In this document: positions 31,538-40,914 of the stretch, piece by piece
Position numbering within the stretch: position 1 is the first letter of the stretch
Layout: every line of letters starts with the position of its first letter
Source: Fagopyrum homotropicum
Taxonomy: Eukaryota; Streptophyta; Magnoliopsida; Caryophyllales; Polygonaceae
Assembly (NCBI GenBank): GCA_033239125.1
Contig: BSWB01000002.1
Coordinates: 8,837,001 to 8,901,000, forward strand
Reading direction: 5' to 3'
Length of the DNA: 64,000 nt
Notes under the pieces: generated by a model
What the model was told of the DNA's origin: nothing
The model's input: only the letters and a program-made list of their open reading frames with translations
The model's database searches: none
Position numbers and translations under genes: made by a program

Positions 31538-33037
31538 TCTAGGGCTGCTTCCTCTTCTAGAGCACCACCAGCTGAGCCCTCATCACCTCCATCATCACCA
31601 TCACCACCTCCCCCTAGGATCCCTACTATCCACGAGGATCATCTTGATGCCTTAGAGAGGATCCATAAGAGAGCGGTCATAGGACCTAGGTATCTACTAC
31701 TTGAGGAGTTAGAGCCTTTACATGTGATAGGAGATCTCACTTGGCTATTGGATAGAGCCGGCTTAGTCATCTTCTCCGCTATTCGAGAAGATGCTTATAA
31801 GGAGATTACTAGGGAGTTCGTGGTTTCCTTTGAGCATAGCCACGTTGACAAGACCGTTTCTTTCCGGCTAATGGAGAGAAACTATGATTTCTCTATTAGA
31901 GAGTTTGAAGCCTTTTTTGGGTTTCAGGAGACCTTTAATGGTCGATTCTTTAGTGGCGTGTACGCCAAGGATTTCTGGAAGGAGATAGCTATGATATACG
32001 CCAGCGAGGACCGTTGGCAACCTGCTGATACCAAGGCTAGGTTGATCTATCACCTAGCCTTGAAGATTGCCCATAGAGTGCTTTCTGAGTGTCTCTTCCC
32101 CAGGACGGAGACACCTCAGAAGATCAAGACAGACGAGTTATTCTTGCTTTACAGTATGTTGTATGGTAGGCCAGCTGACTGTGCCACCCTCTTAGCTGCC
32201 ACTATGAGCAAGCTAAAGAATAAGAGGGCTGGAAACATTGGATACGGTGGGATGGTCACCCACCTTGCTAGGCAGTTAGGGGTAGACTTCTCCGCTTGCA
32301 CCCGCATTGCAGCTAGACCCCCAGGACTTCAGAGCCTCATGACTAGAGGCATCATCTTCCCTACACATAGAGGTCCACCGTTCACTGTCATGCCTTGGGA
32401 GAGTAGGAACGATAGAGGGATTGAGTGGCTCCCTGAGTATTCCATTATGGTTGGACGCCATAATTGGAAGGAGACGTTCGCTGCCATGCATGCGAACAGA
32501 CTAGTAGCCCCTCCCTATGTTCCACCACCACCAGTTGTAGAGGAGGAGGAGATGAGAGGGGATGACGAGTTTGAGGGAGGAGGACATGATCATGACTTTG
32601 GCACCTTTCCGGATCAACCGTATGCAGTTCCTGACCTTCCTAGACACTCTCCCCGCCCCGCTAGAGCTTCTGGTTCTTCCTCTCGCCGCGCCAGCGTGAG
32701 CGAGAGACCGACGTGGATGGCGGATCCTCCTACTTGGTATAGTACACAACCAGACTGGATGGGAGCTCCACCACCTTGGCATGCACAGCCGCCACCTGCA
32801 CCAGCATCTTCTGACGCACCGGCATGGTACAACCAGCCGCCTGGTTGGTATGAGCAGTTACCGGAGTGGGCCACCGACCTTTTCGATAGGGTCAGAGCCT
32901 TGGATATCCGTGCAGATGCTAGGGATGCACGAGCCGACGATCATGACCGCATGATGAGAGACATATACCGCCAGCAGTTTGGGCGGAACTATGATCCCGG
33001 CTTCTTCTCGTTTCCACCACCGCCTCCACCTCAGTGA
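31538..33037 (+). CDS. Athila-type post-pol ORF of element A
   Basis: The frame is open for 499 codons after a TAG at 31535-31537, but no ATG is near its 5' end, so the start is probably lost. The body (about 260 residues: REFVVSFEHSHVDKTVSFRL, NYDFSIREFEAFFGF, HRVLSECLFPRTETPQK, GGMVTHLARQLGVDFS) matches my memory of the Arabidopsis ATHILA ORF-1 family (PF03078). The product has no known function. The tail is Pro/Trp-rich (PPTWYSTQPDW, PPGWYEQLPEW) with a short charged helix. B has a homologue; D and C do not. Confidence 0.75.
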   Translation, partial: SRAASSSRAPPAEPSSPPSSPSPPPPRIPTIHEDHLDALERIHKRAVIGPRYLLLEELEPLHVIGDLTWLLDRAGLVIFSAIREDAYKEITREFVVSFEHSHVDKTVSFRLMERNYDFSIREFEAFFGFQETFNGRFFSGVYAKDFWKEIAMIYASEDRWQPADTKARLIYHLALKIAHRVLSECLFPRTETPQKIKTDELFLLYSMLYGRPADCATLLAATMSKLKNKRAGNIGYGGMVTHLARQLGVDFSACTRIAARPPGLQSLMTRGIIFPTHRGPPFTVMPWESRNDRGIEWLPEYSIMVGRHNWKETFAAMHANRLVAPPYVPPPPVVEEEEMRGDDEFEGGGHDHDFGTFPDQPYAVPDLPRHSPRPARASGSSSRRASVSERPTWMADPPTWYSTQPDWMGAPPPWHAQPPPAPASSDAPAWYNQPPGWYEQLPEWATDLFDRVRALDIRADARDARADDHDRMMRDIYRQQFGRNYDPGFFSFPPPPPPQ

Positions 33038-34313
33038 TGACCATGACGATCTACCGTTTTAGCCGCTCCACCACCGTTTTGTGAGTTCTTTTTCTTTCTT
33101 TCTTTTCTTCTTTTTCTTTTTGAACATTAGGGACAATGTTTGTTCCAAGTATGGGGTGGAGTGTGACTAATCGTTTGTAATAACTCTTACTCACTTTGTA
33201 TGCTTTTATCGAGAACGCCTTGCATGTTTCATTCTATTGTCACACGTTTCATTATTGCATTGCATGAAAAAGCTTTTGAAAAACCCATAAAAATTGAAAA
33301 ATTTTAAAATTTTGTGCTTTTAAGGATAGAGATGACTTCTATGATAATCACTACTTGTGAATTGAGTTTTGATGACAATCGCATGCTTAAACAAATAGTG
33401 AATTGAAAAGAAATTGAATGAGTTGATTATTCCTCTTTTGTAAGTTTCATAATGTGAAGAATGTTACTTAAATCATATTGAGAAATCAAGGTTGAAATCA
33501 CATGATAAGTTCTTATACTTCTTGTTGAAATGATTAAGGCAATTCGATTTTCTTTCTTCTTTCTTTGATCATTTAGCCCCTCAATGAAATAATGGCCTCC
33601 TTTACCTATCCGGGAATTTGGAGGAGTGGAATATTTGGCGTGTTTGATGTGGGAGGGCCATGAAAGCAAAATTTTGCATTCAAAAGAATAGAAAGAAATT
33701 ATAGGTTTGGGGAAGTCAATCATGACGATGAGTAACTCGGCACCATTCACATAGCCGGGTGTTTGTGTCTTGCCAAAGTCGGATTGAGCGATATTCCTAG
33801 CGGATTATGGTATGTGCATCAAGGGTTTGAGGCATCTCACAAAATTGAGAAACGCCAATCTCCTAGGCTTCGGTTTTTGTGCACCTCTGTCCATAACTCC
33901 AAAAGTAAAGTCGAAAAATGAATTGAAAAGAAGAGAGCGAATCTCTAAGTTGAAAGTGTTGCGAAAACCGCAAGAGAAAAAGAAAAGAGTTAGCTATCCA
34001 CTTTCTCGGATTCATGCACCACATTCCTTAAAGTTTTCCTTCCCTTTCCGTATTCTAGACCTTGTTTGAAAGTCCTTAAGATCAAGAGAATGATATATGA
34101 CTTGGTGATCTAAATTGAAGTTTCTTATGAATGATTTTGATAATGTTTGAAGGTGATGATGTTTACATGGAAGTTTGATCAATTCATGAGTTTTCTTTAC
34201 TCTTTACTCTTTGATTATGTATATGAGAGTCTTATGAACGAATGAAGCAAGATTTGAGAATGATCTATTGACTAGGAAGCACATTCATCCAAAAGAAGTT
34301 TTGTTTTGAGAGT
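33038..34313 (+). other. 3' UTR of element A, first part
   Basis: No long frame. It holds the conserved block shared with B, C and D at 33726-33840 on the plus strand. Element B interrupts it, and it resumes at 45723 up to the PPT at 45785. Confidence 0.7.
33726..33840 (+). repeat. conserved 3' UTR block, copy in A
   Basis: Sense-strand copy of the block found in B, C and D: AGTAACTCGGCACCATTCAC, AGCCGGGTGTTTGTGTCTTG, CAAAGTCGGATTGAGCGATA and TGCATCAAGGGTTTGA in order. Confidence 0.7.
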
Positions 34314-35010
34314 GTATCTGTTCGCTCCAAACGGTGTGTGCAAGCTTTAAATTTATAACCCTAGACTTAAGCTTAAAACAAGGATGCGAACCCGCAGTGT
34401 ACGGGTCAATCGTAGTAAAAGCAAGAAAATTCCAGGGGTCGATCACAGGGACTCGGTGAAACAAAGTCAATACGGTGTGCTTATGTCAATACTAACCACA
34501 AGAGCAATTAACACAATCAAAGATGAATAAGAAGTCAATAAAGCAAACATGCAATTCTAGGGATTAAAGCATCTAGTTGTGGTTCCAACTCAAGATCTAT
34601 AGATAAGCGGACAAAGCTGAGATTTTTGCGTGGGGAAGGTGTTTCTAAAGTGGAGTAGATCACCGGGTAAGTCTCACTACGCACTAATCCTAAACCGTAA
34701 CTCCTATTACCGGGTAAGTCTCAAGGAATCAAGATAAAGAACTATAACCTCAAACTAACACACCATCTAAGGGAATAGAATCAACCTTTACCGGGTAAGT
34801 CTCAGGCTAACTCACAAAGATGGGATGGAAGCACACTCAAACCCCAATAAAGGATAAACCTTTATTACCTACACTTATGATCGTTGGTACACAAACTAAG
34901 GAATTACCGGGTAAGTCTCATCCTAAGCTTGCTTTGAACCAGGAAAGGTGTAATGAGAATAGGATTTGGCAAACTCTAACACTTAACTCTCAGTTTAGGA
35001 TCAGATAAGT

Positions 35011-35066
35011 CACCTCGGTCAGCCAGTTTCCACCCCGGCCGAGGTGTTCATCGACTGAACGAGATG
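35011..35066. repeat. B/C-type tripartite module, first LTR unit
   Basis: CACCTCGGTC, 10 bp, CACCCCGGCCGAGGTG (35031-35046), 12 bp, ACGAGATG. The layout is that of the A/D module with different sequence. Present at the same LTR position in both B and both C LTRs. Confidence 0.75.
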
Positions 35067-35715
35067 CTTAGGGTTAAGGTTAAAGACTCGAACTTTCAGG
35101 ATCCTACTGGAATCTAAGATTATTCTATCATTGTTTTTCCCACAACCTTCAGCCAATCACCCTAGAATCACACAAGGAAATTAGCCACTCATCATCATAA
35201 TAAAAGTATTAAAATATATGGGAAGAAGGTGAATATTTGAACAAAGAAGAATTTAATGAAAAGACTTCAATAACTGAATCAAATATCACAACAAAGCGTT
35301 CCTTGGATAGCAATCCAAAAAAACAAGACAACAATTGAGGGAATTGAAGACAATCTTACAAAACCCTTCAATAAAGCTATAAAAGCTATGAACTTCAATC
35401 TTCCTTCAACCTTCAAAAAGGTTCTTCAACTCTCCCAACTTGGAGTAGGCCGCTGCTGCGTAATAACTCTCTTGTGCTGATAGCGGATCGTATGCGGCCC
35501 CCCCGGAATTGTGGAAATCCAACCCTTTTTATAGGAAAATAACCCTCCAAAGATAATAAATCTTAGAAAGATATTTTCCCATAAATATAGGTAAAATATA
35601 TGATTCTGCATATCTCCTTCCTTCCAGGAGCCAAGCCCAAAAAATATAAGATCACCTTCCAAAAATAAAAGATCTCAGCCAAGAATAAAATATTCTCGCC
35701 GCGTCCTAGGTGTTC

Positions 35716-35779
35716 GCCTCGTTCGAGTCGGCGTCTCTGGATCACCTCGGTCGAGGTGAATCTGTGGTCAACCGAGGTG
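35716..35779. repeat. B/C-type tripartite module, second LTR unit
   Basis: GCCTCGTTC (GCCTCGGTC in the other LTR), spacer, CACCTCGGTCGAGGTG (35743-35758), 12 bp, ACCGAGGTG. The central palindrome has two 7-bp inverted arms around GT. Confidence 0.8.
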
Positions 35780-36067
35780 ACTCACAACTGAATGTGAAAT
35801 CTCTCAAAACTGGTCCAAAGTAAATCTTTAATCCATGGCTATGCTCCCTGGATGTAGCTCCAAATGACTAATGACTCCTTTTGCTCCTTTTTGATGCAAA
35901 ACGTACCAAATTACCTACAATTACAACGAAACCAGGTGTAGACCTCGATTCTCGCAAAGGTAGATGAAATGGTAGTAAAATCACATAATGTACATACAAA
36001 CATGCAGATTATGAAAGATAAAACGTCCAAACAAGCCCCAAAATATAGACTATAATTCATGCTATCA

Positions 36068-37542
36068 AAATACCCCATACTTAGCCCTTGCTTGTCCCCA
36101 AGCAAGTTCCGCATATAGAAGACAAGATAGAATGGATTATAAGTCAAGAAAATCAATGAAAAAGTCTTTCAAAAACATTTTATGGTGTGCAACTATCATA
36201 GATCACTCTAAGAGAGTACTTCCTGGAATTTAAAAACTCAATATGCTCAAAACATTTTATAAATATAGGAAAGTTGTTCATCTTTGCATAAAATCATAGA
36301 ATGCATAATAATTCATAATTATCAAAATTAATCATGTATAATCCAGTTTAAACCACTAAGTCAATCAACAAGCTCAAGGTCTCAAAGGCTTCCCAAAAGA
36401 AAAGGTCAAGAAACGTGTAGGGTAGGGATGTATGTAAGGTAATGTGGTGATAGAATCCGGGAAAAGGATGAACTTCACTTCCACTTTGACTTGCAACATC
36501 TTCCACCAATAAGCTTTGCTTATTCCACTTTTTTTCTTTTTACTTTACTTTTTGGGATGCATGGACAGAGGTGCACAATAACCGAAGCCTAGGAAATCTG
36601 CAATCATCAATTTCTCGAGATGCATCAAACCCTTGATGCACATACCATGACCCGTTAGGAATATCGCTCAATCCGACTTTGGCAAGACACAAACACCCGG
36701 CTATGTGAATGGTGCCGAGTTACTCATCTTCATGATTGACTTCCCCAAACCTATTATTACTTTCTAGCACTTTCATTTCCAGCCAACTTTTCAACTTGCT
36801 TCACTTGCTTTCACCACTTCGCTTGCTTCCAAATTCCCGGATAGGTAAAGGGAGGCAAAATGTATATGAGGGGTTAAGCATGATCAAGAAGAAGAAGAGA
36901 GAAAAATGAATTGCCTTGGTCTTTCCAGGAAGAAAGTGAGAGAACTTATCTTGTGGTGTCAACCTTCAAATTCAACATAATTTGGATAAAAACAAAGTAT
37001 TAAACATGCCAATAATTTCAAACAAAGCATTTAGCAACTTAAACATATTATAAAACCTTTCAAACACATAAAGAATTTAAAACCAGTCAGTAAACAAGGT
37101 CTTCACTGAGGTCATATCCAGATAAGTAACAAAAATTCGTTTTCGAAAACTCTCAGTTAACACACCTCGGTCGAGGTGTTCTTGGTTCAACCGAGGTGGA
37201 ACGCCTCGTTTGGCCAAGACTGACTCGGTCGAGGTCGAAAAAAATTTTTTTAAAACCAAATATATTTTCAGTTTTGACGTTTTTCTCAATCAAATAACCT
37301 GTAGGTATGCATGTAATATCAGATAATCATATAAAGGCAATGAAGCATAAATACGAAAATATCCGATAAATAAAATACATCAAAGGTGTCAAATACATCA
37401 CGTAGTCACGTAGTCAAATAACAAACACCCCATACTTGAGACACACTGTCCCAGTGGGTATAATAAAAGGTCTAATCATGAGAGTACTCACCGGATAAAA
37501 GCCGAACTGCATAAAACAAAATAAAGAAAATCCAGCAGCTCC
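36068..37542 (-). other. 3' UTR of element B
   Basis: Non-coding, almost identical to the C 3' UTR (48184-49620). It contains the conserved block at 36620-36750 and a palindromic module at 37163-37198 (CACCTCGGTCGAGGTG, 11 bp, ACCGAGGTG). Confidence 0.75.
36620..36750 (-). repeat. conserved 3' UTR block, copy in B
   Basis: Shares CAAACCCTTGATGCACATAC, GGAATATCGCTCAATCCGAC, TTTGGCAAGACACAAACACC and GGTGCCGAGTTACTC with A (reverse strand) and more loosely with D. The C copy at 48740-48870 is nearly identical. Confidence 0.75.
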
Positions 37543-38943
37543 TCAATAGTCTCGATCCGGTGGTGGTGGTGGTATGTAGGGATACAGAGTCGGATCGTAA
37601 GGATGGCCCATGATGCGCTCGAACTGCAGCTGAGCCATGATGTGCTGATGATGTTGCCGCTCCTGCATCTCGCGGATATCCAGCGATAATGCAGCATATG
37701 AGTCGATAACCTGATCCGTCGGGTCATCGATCCGTCGGTGAGCGGCTCTATCCCTCACTCCATGCCTCCTGCGTCTAGCAGGTCTGACTGGAGAAGTCTC
37801 AGCTGGCGCCGGCTCAGTGTCCTCCTCGTCGTCCAGATCTATAATAGGTGGCGCGCTCGTCCCAGCTGTATCTGTCCCTGTGTCCATCGGGACGCCACCT
37901 CCTCTCTCATCTACTGTGTCCTCATCGTCGTCCTCATCCTCAGCCTCCTCCTCTGCAGAAGGGGCAGCTGCTGCCTCTCTGTAATCCTCCATCAGTGGAG
38001 CCCATGCTGTCTGCCAGTAGTGTGGATCAAAAACTGAGAACTGTGCAGACCACCTAATGTCCTGAGGTGCAGTCAGCTCCCATGGCATAGCGACGTAAGG
38101 TGTAGTCAAACCACGGGGAACTAGAATCCTCCGTGTGATCATCTCCTGAAGTCCGAGCGGCTTGGCAGCCGCCACCATAGTACACCTACTCAGATCCATA
38201 TCCTGATAAGTAGCGATATGGGTCACTATCCCTCCACAGCATATATCTCCCTTCCCTTTGGCCTTGATCCTGTGCAGATCCTCTGCCAGCATCAATCCAA
38301 AGTCAGGGTATCCACCTGTGACCATGCAGTACAAAGCAAAGAGCTCCCCCTGTCGGACCTTCTGGGGCGTCTCAGTACGCGCCAGAAGCGTCTCGCTGAA
38401 GATCCTGTGAGCTAAACGAAAAGCAAGGTGGAAGATAAGCTTCTCCCTGGAATCACCAGGGCGCCACCTATCTGCATGCTCTGTAATGTGGGCGATCTGA
38501 CCCCAGAACTCTCTAGCTACAGCTCGGGTCGGGAAGTCTACGGCAGTGGGGGTAGGGAAGCCAAAGATGTCTCTCCAATGGTCTAGAGGTACTAAGTAGT
38601 TCCGGTTCATCAACCGGTACTTCACCGCCCTCTCTGTGGGGAGGTAAGTGAAGGAGCTGACAAACTCAAGGGTCGGCTCTAAGTAGGCTGGGGCTCGGAT
38701 CTCAGTAAACTGATCCAGCCCTACGGTGGTGATCATCCTCCTAAGCTCTCCATCTACGTGGAGACAGTCAAAAGCAGAAATGTCCAGAAATCTAGGTGCG
38801 ATCACTGGACGGCTAGCAATGCGCTCATAATCTACCCGGTGTCTCTCATGGATCACCGGGATAGAAGGTCGGGATGAGGAAGAGGAAGGGGAAGGAGAGG
38901 ATCTATCTCTAAGGGCTAACAACCTGTCAGAACTCATCTTCAA
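37543..38943 (-). CDS. Athila-type post-pol ORF of element B
   Basis: An intact 466-codon frame starting MKMSSDRLLALRD with a Ser-rich leader. It shares the order of motifs with the A protein: LEFVSSFTYLPTERAVKYRL, HWRDIFGFPT, HRIFSETLLARTETPQKVRQ, GGIVTHIATYQDMDLSRC. I place it in the Arabidopsis ATHILA ORF-1 (PF03078) family from memory of that profile; function unknown. The tail has an acidic run (EEEAEDEDDDEDTVDE), a short basic patch (RPARRRRHGVRDRAAHRR) and a Pro-rich end. It is the only coding frame of B without a visible break. Confidence 0.78.
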   Translation of the reverse strand: MKMSSDRLLALRDRSSPSPSSSSSRPSIPVIHERHRVDYERIASRPVIAPRFLDISAFDCLHVDGELRRMITTVGLDQFTEIRAPAYLEPTLEFVSSFTYLPTERAVKYRLMNRNYLVPLDHWRDIFGFPTPTAVDFPTRAVAREFWGQIAHITEHADRWRPGDSREKLIFHLAFRLAHRIFSETLLARTETPQKVRQGELFALYCMVTGGYPDFGLMLAEDLHRIKAKGKGDICCGGIVTHIATYQDMDLSRCTMVAAAKPLGLQEMITRRILVPRGLTTPYVAMPWELTAPQDIRWSAQFSVFDPHYWQTAWAPLMEDYREAAAAPSAEEEAEDEDDDEDTVDERGGGVPMDTGTDTAGTSAPPIIDLDDEEDTEPAPAETSPVRPARRRRHGVRDRAAHRRIDDPTDQVIDSYAALSLDIREMQERQHHQHIMAQLQFERIMGHPYDPTLYPYIPPPPPDRDY

Positions 38944-39737
38944 TCAATACTGTCAGACTACCTCGGTCGACTGACAAGCTCCAAGAATCACCTCGACCGA
39001 GGTGCAGGTCGACTGGACCGAGGCGAAGACAGTCGCGATTCCACTATCAGAAATTCAGTTCTTTTCCCCCTAAAATCACTACAATTGCTTCCTAAGGGGT
39101 ACTTAAATCCTTTCTCAGCAAAATCAGGGGCAACCAAAGCCCAAATCAAAGCGAACGAACGAGTTAGGGTTTCGACTTGTTTTACCTCGTTTCGGTCGAT
39201 TCGCTCGATTTCTTTGCAGATCTGTTGTTGCAATCGATTCCTCCAACCTTCAATCACGGTTTAGAAGCAGAAATCTTCGAAAACGAGCAAGGAACGAGAG
39301 AGAGAGCGAAGTGGACTGTCGCCGCGGTCGAGGTGAAGAAGATAAAAAGGTAAAAATAAATTTTTTCCTAATTTATACCGTTCCTGGATCTGCTGTCACC
39401 TCGGTCGAGATGGTCTCGACCGGACCGAGGTGGTATGGACCGAGGCGGTTTTGCAGAAACCCTAGTCGCCTCGGTTGCTCAAGAATCAACTCGGTCGAGG
39501 TGCTCTGACAGTAACCGAGGTGTTTCTGTCTTCTCAGAATCTCGAACTTCTGTCCTTCCAGTTGTGCTCCTCCTTAGATATTCCCTGTTGTCTGTCCAGA
39601 ACGCCAAAAACAAAGCAAAGCAAAGCAAAAACAAGAACTATCTAATCTAGACTAGAAAACGGGAAAAGAAAGCAATACCTTGGGTTGCCTCCCAAGAAGC
39701 GCTTGATTTAAGGTCGCTAGCTGGACCATGATGCGTC
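38944..39737 (-). other. pol-to-ORF spacer of element B, with palindromic modules
   Basis: A non-coding spacer with at least three tripartite units: centre CACCTCGACCGAGGTG (38989-39004) with right arm ACCGAGGCG; a set near 39396-39456; and GCCTCGGTT, 10 bp, centre 39487-39502, 11 bp, ACCGAGGTG (39514-39522). It probably contains the leader of the post-pol ORF. Confidence 0.7.
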
Positions 39738-40914
39738 TCAAACGAGGTATATCGGTGCAACCTCCTCAACCGGCGTTTCCGGTTGGTACTTCTTAAGTCT
39801 ATGACCGTTGACCTTGAAACTTCCGCTAGTTTCTCCCCATATCTCAACTGCACCATGAGGGAAAACATGTTTCACAACGTAAGGTCCGGTCCATCTAGAT
39901 TTCAACTTACCTGGAAAAAGACGGAGGCGGGAGTTGAAGAGTAGAACTAAGTCTCCTTCGTTAAGCTCCTTTGGAATGATACGCTTGTCATGCCATCTCT
40001 TCGTCCTTTCCTTGTAGATTTTGGCATTCTCATAGGCGTTCAACCGCAGCTCTTCCAGCTCGTTAAGTTCCAATAGTCGCTTCTCACCAGCCTCCTTGAT
40101 GTCAAAGTTCAACCATTTGATAGCCCAATACGCCTTGTGCTCCAATTCAACGGGCAAATGGCAAGACTTCCCATATACCAAATTATAAGGAGTGGTACCT
40201 ATGGGAGTCTTGAATGTGGTCCTATACGCCCAAAGAGCATCGTCCAGCTTCATGGACCAATCCTTCCTCGTTCTAGAGACGGTCTTCTCCAAAATTGCCT
40301 TGATTTCTCTATTCGAGATCTCGACTTGTCCACTAGTTTGAGGGTGATAGGCAGTTGATACCTTGTGGGTTACCCCATACTTCGATAGAAGTGCTTTAAA
40401 CTTCCGGTTGATGAAATGCGTTCCTCCATCGCTAATGATGATGCGTGGAGTTCCAAATCGTGGAAAGATAGTTCTATTCAAGAACTTCACAACCACCTTG
40501 GCGTCGTTAGTGGGGGAAGCGATGGCTTCAACCCATCTAGAGACGTAATCAACTGCAAGGAGAATGTAGAGGTTTCCTCCGGATGATGGGAAAGGTCCCA
40601 TGAAGTCAATCCCCCATACATCAAAGATTTCCACTTCTTGGATGTTATTAAGCGGCATCTCGTTCCTCCTTGATAAGTTCCCTGTTCTTTGGCATGCATC
40701 ACAAGAGACAACAAAAGATTGCACATCCTTAAATAATGTAGGCCAAAAGAAACCGGAGCGCAATACCTTAGCGCATGTTTTATCGGTGCTAGCATGCCCC
40801 CCACAAGGAAGTGAATGACAATGCCTTATGACGCTATTAACTTCATCCTCCGGAATGCACCTTCGAAGCATCCCATCCGGTCCGCGCTTGAATAGCAGCG
40901 GCTCATCCCATAGT
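39738..40914 (-). pseudogene. int: integrase of element B, frameshifted from gag-pro
   Basis: The frame reads from WDEPLLFKRGPDG through the HCHSLPCGGH/CDAC finger, GIDFMGP, ISDGG and SGQVEISN catalytic motifs, to SRWTGPY and a natural stop. All three catalytic acidic residues are visible. It is out of frame with the upstream gag-pro frame because one T is missing near 40914 (HYY followed by a shift). Without that lesion integrase would be fused straight to protease. Confidence 0.88.

Larger units (their letters stand above)
34319..36067 (-). repeat. 3' LTR of element B
   Basis: 1749 bp, TG...CA. It contains four TTACCGGGTAAGTCTC-type motifs within about 34660-34920 and two palindromic modules (35011-35066 and 35716-35779). 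The PPT (AAGTATGGGGTATTTT on the minus strand, 36068-36083) abuts it. Confidence 0.94.

Noticed and set aside
34285..34470. small frames repeated at every B and C LTR (also near 34820, 44470, 46351, 46940, 51293, 51828)
   Set aside because: They recur only because the LTR is present four times; they overlap non-coding LTR features and lack any coding signature.
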